Made by a program: the position numbers and the translations under genes. A stretch of 64,000 bases of DNA from contig CAZTVF010000007.1 in NCBI GenBank assembly GCA_964616985.1, positions 8,975 to 72,974 on the forward strand, written 5' to 3'. The notes beneath the pieces were generated by a model. The model was given only the letters and a program-made list of their open reading frames with translations. It was not told the origin of the DNA and made no database searches. The stretch is from CAZTVF01 sp964616985 (GTDB lineage: Bacteria; Planctomycetota; Phycisphaerae; SM23-33). The stretch's first letter is position 1. Every line of letters starts with the position of its first letter. Shown one piece after another: positions 6,290 to 15,233 of the stretch.

Positions 6290-9200
6290 ATGGTGTCCGC
6301 CAAGGCTTCTGCCATGCCAAGCTCGTCGGTGCAGCTGCATGGCCTCGAGCCTCGACTCCTCCTGAACGCCGATACCCTCGCCACGGCCATCAATTGCGGG
6401 GCACTCAACGGAAACCTCGCGTTCACCGACTCCGTAGGCCCCGCCGACCGCAGCGACTACTACGCATTCCGCGTCGATACGCGGCGGCAAGTCACCGTCG
6501 TGCTGACGGGCATGACCGCCAACGCGGACATCAACCTCCTGGGCGCCACCGGGCAGACCCTGGCCTATTCCCGCCTGGCCGCCAATTCCAGCGAGTCCGT
6601 CAAGGCCACGCTCGATCCGGGCACCTACTACGTGCAGGTGCTTTCGATCACCGCCCTGACGAACTACCGCCTGGGCATCTCCTGCGCCTATGTCACCCCG
6701 CCGGATTCGGGCGGCAATTCCTTCCTGGTCGCCAGCAACCTCGGCGCGCTGCCCCTCACTCAAAAGAACATCTACGACTACGTGGGCTCGGGCGACGGGA
6801 ACGACTACTATAAGTTCACCCTCGCGGCCAAGTCCTCCTTCACGGCCACGCTGAGCGAGATGGTCGCCGACGCGGACATGGCCTTGTGGAACAGCAGCGG
6901 CCAGCCCATCGTCACCAGTCGCAACGCGGGCACAGCCAACGAGAACATCGCCATCGCGCTGAACGCGGGCACATACTACCTCCGCGTGTATCCCTACGCC
7001 GGCTCGACCTCCTACCACCTGACGTTGGCCGCCCCCGCCTACCAGGCACCCGACACGGTGGGCGACACGATGGCCAACGCTCGCGCCGTGGGCGCCCTGG
7101 GCGCGACGCCCTACGTCAACAACGAACTCATCGGGGGCATCGACGCCAACGACTACTATTCCTTCACGGTCGCCACCGCGCAAGTCTTCAGCCTCTCGCT
7201 GACCGGCCTGACCGCCGACGCCAACGTGAGCCTGCTCTCCAACACGGGAACGATCCTGGCCGCCAGCGTCAATGGCGGCACCAGCAGCGAATCGATCACC
7301 AAGACCATCAGCGCGGGCACGTACTACGTGCGGATCTACGCCGTGGGCGCCGCCACCAACTATAGCCTGTCGATGAAGGCGACTTACCCTGACGCCGCCG
7401 GCAACACGCTGGCCGCCGCCTACGACGCGGGCACGCTGTCGGCAACGACCAAGACGCTCGGCCCGGACTACGTGGGCACCGGCGACACGGACGATTACTA
7501 TCGGTTCACGCTCATCGGCCAAAGCGCCCTGACGGCCAGGATCACCGGCCTGACCGGCGATGCGGACATGTCGCTGCTGAACGGCTCCGGCGCCGTCATG
7601 GTCACCAGCCGCAACGGCGGCACGACCAACGAGACGATCACCCGGACCCTCGCCGCGGGCACGTACTTCATCCGCGTGTACCCTTATGCCGGCTCGACGA
7701 CCTACACGCTCACGCTGGTCGCCCCGCTGGTGGACCCGGTGGCGCCCACGGCGGCATTCAACGCCGCCAGCGTCGCCTTCTCGCCCGCCTCGGCCACCTT
7801 CACCGTCACGTACAGCGACAATGTCGCCGTGAAGGTCGCCTCGTTCGACGGCAGCGACATCCGCATCACGGGCCCCAACAGTTTCAGCGCGCTGGCGTCG
7901 TACGTCTCGGCCAGCGCGGCCACCGACGGCACGCCGCGGACGGTCACCTATCGCATCGCCGGCCCCGGCGGCACGTGGAATGTCGCCGACGCGGGCGTCT
8001 ACAGCGTCGTGCTCAACGCCGGGCAGGTCAGCGACGCCGCCGGCAATTTCGTAGCCGCCGGCGCGCTGGGTTCATTCACGTACGCGCCGGAGATCACCCC
8101 GCCGACGGCGACGTTCAATCGCGCCAGCGTCAGCTTCTCCAGCACGTATGCGACCTTCGCCGTCACCTACACCGACAACTCGCTGGTCCGCTACGCCTCG
8201 CTGGACGGCAACGACATCCGCGTGACGACATCGCTGGGCTTCAGCGCCCTGGCGGCCTTCGTGTCCGCCGACACGGCGGCCGACGCCGCCACGCGCACGG
8301 CCACCTACCGCGTGACCGCCCCCGGCGGCACGTGGGACGCGCCCGACCTGGGCAACTACACGGTCTCTCTGGTCGCCGGCCAGGTGAGCGACATCTGGGG
8401 CAATTTCGCCGCGGCGTCCGCCCTGGGCGTCTTCAGCTATTCGCCGCCGCCGACCCCGAGCAACGACTGGTTCTCGACCCACTTGAGCGACGCAGGGCTG
8501 ATCGCCTCGGCCCGCGCGGGCTATGCCGACGCCAGCCTCAGCCGGACGGACATGATCGCCCTGCTGCAGGCGGCCACCTCGGACGACGCCATCGTCGACG
8601 CCGCCGAGTTGTCGGACCTGCGGAAGGTCGTCGAGGCTTCGGACGTCACGATGCCCGCCTACGTCCGCAATCTCTCGTACAAGACCGTCAACGCGAACGC
8701 CGCCAACACCCTGTACCTGGGGACGGCACTGGGCAACCTCGCCGCCGGCAGCGGGGCCGCGCAGCTGACCAAGCTGATCAACAAGTGGTTCCTGGGCCTG
8801 GACCACCCCACCACGACCGCGACGTATGCCATGGCCCAGGGCACGCTGTTCGTCAACGGCGTGACCTACACCGACATCCGCCAGGGCTCCCTGGGCGACT
8901 GCTACTACGTCGCCGCGCTGGCCGAGGTGGCCAAGGTGTCGCCCAGCACCATCCAGAACATGTTCATCGACAACGGCGACAACACCTGGACCGTCCGCTT
9001 CTATCACAACGGACGGCAGGAGTTTGTTACCGTCGACCGTTACCTGCCGGTGAACGCCTCGGGCAAGTTCATTTACGCCTCGGCCGGCAGTTCCGCCGCC
9101 AGCACCACGGCCGAGTTGTGGGTGGCCCTGGCCGAGAAGGCGTACGCCCAACTGAACGCGTCGGGCTGGATCAACCAGAGCAATACGAACTCCTATGCCG

Positions 9201-9478
9201 GCCTGGAGGGCGGGTGGCCCGCCGATTCGATCAGCTTCATCACCGGCCTCTCGACCAGCAGCGATTTCAGCCTGACGACCAGCGACTTCACAAACATCGT
9301 GACGGCCATCAACAACAACAAGATGGTGAACATCTGCACGAGCGACCACGCGTACGCGATGATCGCCTACAACGCCAGCACGCAGAAGTTCACGATCTAC
9401 AACCCGTGGGGCTCGGCGTCCGACTACACCTGGGCCAATGTCCTGGCAACCTTCGAAGACTGGTCGTACACGCTGTAG
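6290..9478 (+). CDS. LEPR-XLL / PPC-repeat / Ig-like / calpain-family cysteine protease
   Basis: A 1062-residue, probably exported multi-domain protein. The N-terminus holds the LEPR-XLL motif (LEPRLLLNA, residues 19-27), a planctomycete mark of very large surface proteins. Four pre-peptidase C-terminal (PPC) beta-domains of about 115 residues follow, each with a D-DYY-F core (SDYYAFRV, NDYYKFTL, NDYYSFTV, DDYYRFTL), then two Ig-like repeats of about 115 residues that share a VTYRxxxPGGTW...AGQVSD core. After a linker comes a calpain C2-type protease domain with Cys871 in QGSLGDCYYVAAL, His1020 in DHAYAM and Asn1038 in NPWG, so the triad is intact. The ATG at 6290 has a strong AAAGGAG site; a TTG 114 nt upstream is less likely. 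A TATAAT lies at 6152. The substrate is unknown. Confidence 0.88.
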   Translation: MVSAKASAMPSSSVQLHGLEPRLLLNADTLATAINCGALNGNLAFTDSVGPADRSDYYAFRVDTRRQVTVVLTGMTANADINLLGATGQTLAYSRLAANSSESVKATLDPGTYYVQVLSITALTNYRLGISCAYVTPPDSGGNSFLVASNLGALPLTQKNIYDYVGSGDGNDYYKFTLAAKSSFTATLSEMVADADMALWNSSGQPIVTSRNAGTANENIAIALNAGTYYLRVYPYAGSTSYHLTLAAPAYQAPDTVGDTMANARAVGALGATPYVNNELIGGIDANDYYSFTVATAQVFSLSLTGLTADANVSLLSNTGTILAASVNGGTSSESITKTISAGTYYVRIYAVGAATNYSLSMKATYPDAAGNTLAAAYDAGTLSATTKTLGPDYVGTGDTDDYYRFTLIGQSALTARITGLTGDADMSLLNGSGAVMVTSRNGGTTNETITRTLAAGTYFIRVYPYAGSTTYTLTLVAPLVDPVAPTAAFNAASVAFSPASATFTVTYSDNVAVKVASFDGSDIRITGPNSFSALASYVSASAATDGTPRTVTYRIAGPGGTWNVADAGVYSVVLNAGQVSDAAGNFVAAGALGSFTYAPEITPPTATFNRASVSFSSTYATFAVTYTDNSLVRYASLDGNDIRVTTSLGFSALAAFVSADTAADAATRTATYRVTAPGGTWDAPDLGNYTVSLVAGQVSDIWGNFAAASALGVFSYSPPPTPSNDWFSTHLSDAGLIASARAGYADASLSRTDMIALLQAATSDDAIVDAAELSDLRKVVEASDVTMPAYVRNLSYKTVNANAANTLYLGTALGNLAAGSGAAQLTKLINKWFLGLDHPTTTATYAMAQGTLFVNGVTYTDIRQGSLGDCYYVAALAEVAKVSPSTIQNMFIDNGDNTWTVRFYHNGRQEFVTVDRYLPVNASGKFIYASAGSSAASTTAELWVALAEKAYAQLNASGWINQSNTNSYAGLEGGWPADSISFITGLSTSSDFSLTTSDFTNIVTAINNNKMVNICTSDHAYAMIAYNASTQKFTIYNPWGSASDYTWANVLATFEDWSYTL

Positions 9479-9496
9479 CGGCGTATACTCGAGGCG

Positions 9497-10285
9497 ATGC
9501 GGCTGTGCCAGATCGCCCTTTGGACTATCGCCCTGCTGATCGTCGCCAACGGCGTGATCAGCATCCTGCCGCATTTTGTTACGCGCCGCCGCGCGGCTGC
9601 GTCGCCCCGCGCCGCCCTGGTCATCTTCGCCGAATCCATCCGCTGGCTGAACGTGCGATGGGGCACGCGGACGGTCTCCGCCGCCCTGGCGCGCTGCGGA
9701 TACCTAGGCGAGTTTCTCTACTGGCGATGGCACGCGGCCTGGCGGGGCACGCTGATCCTGCCCTGCATCATGGCCAGGGGCCTCCTGGAGCGGGAAGCCC
9801 GCCGCCTCGCCGACTTCATCATCGAACAGCGTCGCCAGTGTCCGCAGCGCCCGATCTACCTGGTGGGCTACTCGTGCGGCGGCTACATCGCGACGCGGGC
9901 ACTGGAACTGCTGCCGCCGGGCATTCGCGTGGAGGGCGTCGTCCTGCTGGCGGCGGCCCTGGACCCGCGGCGAGATCTCGCGCTCGCTGCCTCGGCCGTC
10001 GGCGGCAACATGGTCATCACCAGCAGTCCCGGCGACTGGCTGATCCTGGGGCTGGGGACACTGCTGTTCGGCACCGGCGACCGCCGCTGGCGTCCGTCGA
10101 TGGGCATGATCGGCCCCGCCGGCGCCTGCCCGCCCAACGTGCGGCACCTGCGGTGGCGGCTGCGAGACGTGGCGACCGGCCACACCGGCGGGCATTTCGG
10201 CGCGTCGGCGGCCGGCTACTTCCAGGCCCGGATCGCGCCGCATCTTTTCGCCCCCGCCGATACATTCGACGCAGCCGGGCGTTGA
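9497..10285 (+). CDS. Alpha/beta hydrolase
   Basis: A 262-residue protein with one N-terminal membrane or signal segment (IALWTIALLIVANGVISIL). The nucleophile elbow GYSCGG places the catalytic Ser at residue 126, and the late GHTGGHFG segment gives a candidate catalytic His. The fold is that of the serine-hydrolase superfamily; the substrate (ester, lipid or other) cannot be told. It begins 18 nt after the calpain-family gene. A TATACT hexamer at 9484-9489 ends 7 nt before the ATG with no convincing ribosome site, so it may have its own leaderless promoter. Confidence 0.75.
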   Translation: MRLCQIALWTIALLIVANGVISILPHFVTRRRAAASPRAALVIFAESIRWLNVRWGTRTVSAALARCGYLGEFLYWRWHAAWRGTLILPCIMARGLLEREARRLADFIIEQRRQCPQRPIYLVGYSCGGYIATRALELLPPGIRVEGVVLLAAALDPRRDLALAASAVGGNMVITSSPGDWLILGLGTLLFGTGDRRWRPSMGMIGPAGACPPNVRHLRWRLRDVATGHTGGHFGASAAGYFQARIAPHLFAPADTFDAAGR

Positions 10286-10335
10286 AAGACTATCGCTCTT
10301 TCGTCAGAATGTATGCCCCAAGGAAAGGACCCTAT

Positions 10336-13300
10336 ATGATCTGCGCCCGCAACTTCGCCCTGTCCGTCGCCCTGACCGTCCTGGCCGTTGTCGCCTCGGC
10401 CCGCGCCGCCGACGAGAACACCAACGCCGCCACCCTCAAACCCGTGTCCGTCACGGGCATGATGGCCAAGGCGCCCAAGATCGACGGCGTGATCGAGCCC
10501 GGCGAGTGGAACACGCTGCACGTGGCCCGTTTCGTCTCGCAGTCGAACGACTTCCTGCAGAACCGCCCCGGCGAGTTCTGGGTCGGCACCGACGGCAAGA
10601 AGCTCTACATCGCCGTGCGCACCGGCGTGCACCCCACGGCCGGCATCATCGCCAAGACCCCTGTGCCGCCGGGCAAGAAGGATGAAAGCGGCACGGTGTG
10701 GGACGACTCCATCGAGCTGTGGTTCAACAACGACCCCAGCGGCAAGGGCGGGCAGTACTACCAGATCATGCTCAACTCGCTGGGGGCGATCTACGACGCC
10801 ATGTTCGAGATGCGCGACAAGGTCGGCCTGACCTACTGGCGCGTCGACATGGAGCAGGCCCACAAGGTGGACGGCGGCCTGTGGACGGCCGAGTTCGCCA
10901 TCGACCTGGCGTCCATCAACGTCACGGACGTGACCAAGCCCCTGGCCATGCGCGTCTGCCGCAACTACAAGAACACCTGGGACCAGAGCCGCTGGGCGCC
11001 CAACGTCCGCTCGTTCGACTCGCCCGAGACCATGCCCCTGGTGCAGTTCGCCAAGGACGCCCCCCTCGTCTCGGAAGTCGGCTTCCAGGACGCCGAGGGA
11101 ATCAACGTCGCCATCGACGTCACTAACCCCACCGCGGCCGACATGCCCCTGCACGTCAAGCTCGGCCACAATGCCGAGAACCAGCCCCGTTACTACAAGG
11201 ACGCCAACATCGTCCTCAAGGCCGGCGCCACCCAGCGGGTGGAGTACAAGGTCAAGCTGTTCACCGAGGAGAACTACCCCGCCCTGGCCAGCATCTACGT
11301 CGCCAGCGGCGACGACAAGACCGTCTTCTACCACCGCGACGTGAAGTGGAACACCAAGCCCAAGGGCCCCATCTGGCAGCCGCTGGACGCGGTGTCGGCC
11401 GAGGAGGCCACCCAGTTCGACATCGAGTTCCACCCCACGCCCAAGATCCTCCGCTGGCGCGCGACCTTCGAGAACATGAAGGACAAGGAGAAGGTGCAGC
11501 AGGTCCGCGTGGTCATCGTCGACGACAAGAAGAACAAGGTCAACGAGCAGACCGCCAAGGACATCAAGGGCTTCAAGACCGAGCAGCGCATCAGCTTCGA
11601 CAAGCTCGCCGACGGCCGCTACGAGGCGCAGGTCTTCCTGGACACCGACAAGCCCGCGGCTGAGCCCGTCAAGAAGGCGGTCTTCGATTACCTGACCAAC
11701 TTCCCGTGGCTGAACAACAAGATCGGCATCAGCGACAAGGTGATCCCGCCCTTCACGCCGCTGGAGGTCAAGGGCAACGTGGTGTCGGCCGTGCTGCGCG
11801 AGCACACGATGAGCGACGCCGGCCTGTGGCAGCAGGTGAAGGCCAAGGGCACGGATATCCTGAGCGGGCCCATGCGGGTGGAAGTGAAAACCGCCACGGG
11901 CGTCGTGGCGGCCAAGGGCACTGCGAAGATCACGGCAGCCAAGCCGCACGTCGTGACGGCCGAATCCACCTGGCAGGCCGGGCCGGTGACGGGCAAGACC
12001 GTTAGCGAGATGGAATACGACGGCACAATGAAGGTGACGATGGAGTTCTCGCCGCCGGCTGAGGCGGATAAGAACCTGTCTATCGACGGCATGTCGCTGG
12101 TGATTCCGATGAACGACAAGCTGGCGCCGCTGATGCACTCGTGCGGCGACGGCCTGCGGATCAACTACGCGGGCATCGTGCCCGCCGGCGAGGGCGTGGT
12201 GTGGAGTTCGGACAAGGCCAGCCGTCAGCAGATCCTGGGCACGTTCCTGCCCTACGTGTGGGTCGGCGGCGAGGAGCGCGGCCTGTGCTGGTTCGCCGCG
12301 TCGGACAAGGACTGGGTGCTGGACTACAAGGAGAAGACGCCCGCCCTGCAGATCGAGCGAGCCGGCGGCGTGCTGAGCCTCCGCGTCAACATCATCCAGA
12401 CGCCCACCACGCTGAAGCGTACGCACAAGATCGTCTTTGGCCTCCAGGCCACCCCCACCCGCCCCATGCCGCAGAAGCCCGATTGGCGCACCTGGGGCTG
12501 CCAGTCGCAGGGCAAGTTCGATTCAATCGTTCTGGGCATGTGCAGCTACTGGGGCGGGCAGCTGTACTCGGTGTTCCCGCGCGAGCGCGACTTCACGATC
12601 GTGCAGAAGATCGCCGAGGCCAAGAAGGAAGGCAAGGTCGACAAGGAGTTCCTCGCCGACTACATCAAGAAGTACCCGGGCATCAAGGCCGAGGTGCAGT
12701 GGTCGTTCAACCCCGGCAAGCAGGCGGCCATCATGCCCTACACCAACATCCGCGGCTGCATCACCTACACGCCCGAATGGCGCGTGTACCAGGACGAGTG
12801 GCAGCGAGGCACCTTCCACAACCGCATGACCCGAACCGACGCCAACGACGGCGGGTTGGACTTCGTCGTCATCGTCCCGCCCAGCCGCCGCGATTTCCTC
12901 CTCTACTACTACCGCGAGTTCCTCAAGAACGGCTTCGACGGCATCTACTGGGACAACATCTGCATCTACTCCAACGACAACCCGATCACCTCGGCCGGCT
13001 ACGTCCGCGAGGACGGCAGCTTCCAGCCCGGCTGCGACATCTGGGAGATCCGCGAGGTGACCAAGCGCATGGCCGTGCTGTGCGACGAGATGGGCAAGCC
13101 CAACATCAACATGCCGCACATGACCAACGCCCTGCTGGCGCCGGTGTTCAGCTGGACGGGCATGAACCTCGACTGGGAGTGGAAGTACGGCGGGACGGAC
13201 TTCCAGGAGCGATTCACGCGCGACTACATCCGGGCGACGGGCATCGGCCTGCAGGTCGGCGGCGTGCCGATCGTGCTGCAGGGCATCACCGAGGTCAAGG

Positions 13301-13728
13301 ACCCCAACGTGATGAAGTGGGTCGAGCGCACCCGCATCGCCGCCTGCGTGCCGCACGAGATCAAGGTGTGGCAGACCGACGCGCTCTTCGGCAAGCTCAC
13401 CAAGAAGCTCTTCGAGATCGGCTACGGCGAGGACGCCAAGGTCCACAACTACTGGGACGCCAAGCCCGTCATGAAGATCGATGGCCTGGACGAGGCGTTC
13501 TTGGTCGTCGAGGGTAAGGACACGGTGGCCGTCTTCATCGGCGACTATGGCAACGGCGGCGACGGCAAGATCACGCTCGACTGCGAGCGCCTTGGGCTGC
13601 CCAAGGACTTCACCGCCGTCAACTACGAGAATGAAAAAGACGCCCTCGCCGCCGCCAACGGCACGTTCGACGTGAAGGAACTCAAGAAGCACGATTTCCG
13701 CATGTGGCTGATCGCCAAGAAGAAATGA
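10336..13728 (+). CDS. Secreted CBM9-like / DUF6067-like glycoside hydrolase
   Basis: An 1130-residue protein with a Sec signal peptide (residues 1-24, cut after SARA). Residues about 35-230 resemble the carbohydrate-binding family 9 / DOMON-like fold (APKIDGVIEPGEW, then WDDSIELWF, then WTAEFAIDL). The C-terminal half resembles DUF6067-type (beta/alpha)8 glycosidase-like proteins of planctomycetes, with acidic candidates in FDGIYWDNI and MNLDWEWKYG. The predicted role is exported polysaccharide binding and cleavage; the substrate is unknown. The ATG at 10336 has AGGAAAGGA upstream and is followed at once by the signal peptide. The frame stays open 2.3 kb upstream through the previous genes, but that is a high-GC artefact. 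Confidence 0.78.
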   Translation: MICARNFALSVALTVLAVVASARAADENTNAATLKPVSVTGMMAKAPKIDGVIEPGEWNTLHVARFVSQSNDFLQNRPGEFWVGTDGKKLYIAVRTGVHPTAGIIAKTPVPPGKKDESGTVWDDSIELWFNNDPSGKGGQYYQIMLNSLGAIYDAMFEMRDKVGLTYWRVDMEQAHKVDGGLWTAEFAIDLASINVTDVTKPLAMRVCRNYKNTWDQSRWAPNVRSFDSPETMPLVQFAKDAPLVSEVGFQDAEGINVAIDVTNPTAADMPLHVKLGHNAENQPRYYKDANIVLKAGATQRVEYKVKLFTEENYPALASIYVASGDDKTVFYHRDVKWNTKPKGPIWQPLDAVSAEEATQFDIEFHPTPKILRWRATFENMKDKEKVQQVRVVIVDDKKNKVNEQTAKDIKGFKTEQRISFDKLADGRYEAQVFLDTDKPAAEPVKKAVFDYLTNFPWLNNKIGISDKVIPPFTPLEVKGNVVSAVLREHTMSDAGLWQQVKAKGTDILSGPMRVEVKTATGVVAAKGTAKITAAKPHVVTAESTWQAGPVTGKTVSEMEYDGTMKVTMEFSPPAEADKNLSIDGMSLVIPMNDKLAPLMHSCGDGLRINYAGIVPAGEGVVWSSDKASRQQILGTFLPYVWVGGEERGLCWFAASDKDWVLDYKEKTPALQIERAGGVLSLRVNIIQTPTTLKRTHKIVFGLQATPTRPMPQKPDWRTWGCQSQGKFDSIVLGMCSYWGGQLYSVFPRERDFTIVQKIAEAKKEGKVDKEFLADYIKKYPGIKAEVQWSFNPGKQAAIMPYTNIRGCITYTPEWRVYQDEWQRGTFHNRMTRTDANDGGLDFVVIVPPSRRDFLLYYYREFLKNGFDGIYWDNICIYSNDNPITSAGYVREDGSFQPGCDIWEIREVTKRMAVLCDEMGKPNINMPHMTNALLAPVFSWTGMNLDWEWKYGGTDFQERFTRDYIRATGIGLQVGGVPIVLQGITEVKDPNVMKWVERTRIAACVPHEIKVWQTDALFGKLTKKLFEIGYGEDAKVHNYWDAKPVMKIDGLDEAFLVVEGKDTVAVFIGDYGNGGDGKITLDCERLGLPKDFTAVNYENEKDALAAANGTFDVKELKKHDFRMWLIAKKK

Positions 13729-13760
13729 GTGAATCGGTGAATCGGTGAGTCGGCCATTGC

Positions 13761-13781
13761 TTCAACCGCGGAGCGGTTGAA
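13761..13781 (+). repeat. Short palindrome TTCAACCGC...GCGGTTGAA, copy 1
   Basis: Perfect 9-bp arms around a short GGA centre; the same sequence recurs at 15114-15134, so the two copies bracket the URO-D-like gene. A diverged form (CTCAACCGCCGAGCGGCGG) lies near 13876. Confidence 0.7.
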
Positions 13782-13792
13782 ATATCATAGCC

Positions 13793-13854
13793 TCGGGTTG
13801 CGAGCGCGGCGAGCTACCCGTGGTCGGGTTGTGAGCGCGGCGAGCTACCCGTGG
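13793..13854 (+). repeat. Tandem duplication of a 31-bp unit
   Basis: Two adjacent 31-bp units (13793-13823 and 13824-13854) beginning TCGGGTTG and ending GAGCTACCCGTGG differ at one base. They fill the spacer before the URO-D-like gene; no gene is seen in this 249-bp gap. Confidence 0.85.
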
Positions 13855-13977
13855 ATGATGCCCCGCCAACGGATCTCAACCGCCGAGCGGCGGTCATTGT
13901 CTGACGCGCCGGGAATATGCGGCAACGCCATTCCTCCTCGGAGGAACGGCTCAACCGCGTGAACAGGAAACTTGACC

Positions 13978-15048
13978 ATGCTCTACTGCCCCGAGATCAA
14001 CGAGATTCGCGACCGCCTCACCACCTGGTGGAATGGCGGCGAACTGGGCAGGCCGGTGGTGATGGCGACGGTGCCCCGGCAGACGCCGCTGGAAGATATC
14101 CCGGCCTTGCCCCAGCCGCCCGGCTGGGTCACGGGCTATTCGACGCGATCCTTCGATTATCGCGTGAATCTCTCGGCCCGGGCGTTCCTCCACAGCGAGT
14201 TCCTCTGCGAGGCGGTCCCGGCGGTCGCGCCCGACCTAGCCCCCAACTGCCTGGCGCTGTACCTGGGCTGCAAGGGCATCGAGAGCCCCGGCACTGTCTG
14301 GTGCGAGCCCTTCGTCCACGAGCCCCGCGAACTCGACCTCCGCTTCGATCCCGAGAACTTCTACTGGAACTTCACCCTCCGCCTCGGCCGCGAACAGGTG
14401 CGCCTGGGGCGCGGCAAGTTCGCCGTCGCCTTTCCCGACCTCATCGAGGGCCTGGACACCCTGGCGGCCTTGCGGGGAACCGAAACGCTGCTGGTGGACC
14501 TGATCGAGCGGCCCGACTGGGTTCACCGCTGCCTGCGGCGGATCACCGATCGCTACTTCCACTACTACGACATGCTGTACAACCTCATCCGCGACGAGCG
14601 CGGCGGCTCGTTCTTCTGGTCCTGGGCGCCGGGGCGCATGTCGAAATTTCAGTGCGATTTCTCGGCGATGATCTCGCCGACGATGTTCGGCGAATTCATG
14701 GCCCCGGTGCTCCGCGAGATGTGCCAGCGCGTCTCGTACTCGATGTATCACTGGGATGGCCCCGGCGCGATCCCGCACCACGACCACCTGCTGGCGATTC
14801 CCGAGCTCAAGTGCGTCCAGTGGACCGCCGGCGACGGCCACGAACCGTCGTTTCATCCCCGATGGTGGCCGCTGTACCACAAGACGATCGAGGCCGGCAA
14901 ACGCATCTTCGTCGGCGGGGACACGATCGAACGCCTGCTGGCAATGAAGAAGGAGTTCGGGCGCAAGTTCCAGAGCTTCATGATCGGCACCGGCTTCGGA
15001 GCCCGCGCCGAGGCCGAGGAAGTCATCAAACGCCTGTACGTGGATTGA
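13978..15048 (+). CDS. Uroporphyrinogen decarboxylase (URO-D) superfamily protein
   Basis: A 356-residue cytoplasmic protein resembling the URO-D/MtaA/CmuA TIM-barrel superfamily, where members either decarboxylate porphyrinogens or transfer methyl groups to corrinoids or thiols. Visible features are the N-terminal helix with the TTWWNGGELGRPVVM segment, a central DLIEGLDTLAALRGTETLL stretch typical of the barrel, and the C-terminal GDTIERLL and FGARAEAEEVIKRL region. True HemE motifs are not evident, so haem synthesis is unlikely. Planctomycetes carry many such paralogues near glycosidase-like genes, as here. The ATG at 13978 has an AGGAAAC site. Exact activity is unknown. Confidence 0.72.
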   Translation: MLYCPEINEIRDRLTTWWNGGELGRPVVMATVPRQTPLEDIPALPQPPGWVTGYSTRSFDYRVNLSARAFLHSEFLCEAVPAVAPDLAPNCLALYLGCKGIESPGTVWCEPFVHEPRELDLRFDPENFYWNFTLRLGREQVRLGRGKFAVAFPDLIEGLDTLAALRGTETLLVDLIERPDWVHRCLRRITDRYFHYYDMLYNLIRDERGGSFFWSWAPGRMSKFQCDFSAMISPTMFGEFMAPVLREMCQRVSYSMYHWDGPGAIPHHDHLLAIPELKCVQWTAGDGHEPSFHPRWWPLYHKTIEAGKRIFVGGDTIERLLAMKKEFGRKFQSFMIGTGFGARAEAEEVIKRLYVD

Positions 15049-15113
15049 ACCCGGCCCGGCAGGCACCTGCCAAGCGTCGCGCGTATGGCCACGTGCCGGC
15101 ATGCGCAAGAACC

Positions 15114-15134
15114 TTCAACCGCGGAGCGGTTGAA
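15114..15134 (+). repeat. Short palindrome TTCAACCGC...GCGGTTGAA, copy 2
   Basis: The same 21-bp palindrome as at 13761, in the spacer downstream of the URO-D-like gene. Confidence 0.7.
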
Positions 15135-15233
15135 CTAATACCGCGGTGCTGGTAACGAATGATGAACCTTCTGACACCTTCGGCGATTACGTGGCTGCGT
15201 CACGGCACCCATACGCGGTATAATCGAACACCT

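Noticed and set aside
7975..10335. Upstream part of a 1917-codon open frame leading into the glycosidase-like gene
   Set aside because: It runs through the calpain-family and hydrolase genes in another frame and is Arg/Gly/His-rich; the real start with signal peptide and ribosome site is 10336.
10216..12426. 736-codon antisense frame over the glycosidase-like gene
   Set aside because: Shadow frame with His/Asp/Val/Gly-rich composition and no domain.
13978..15048. URO-D-like gene as hemE
   Set aside because: HemE-specific N-terminal Arg motif and substrate-pocket segments are not visible; hemA is far away.
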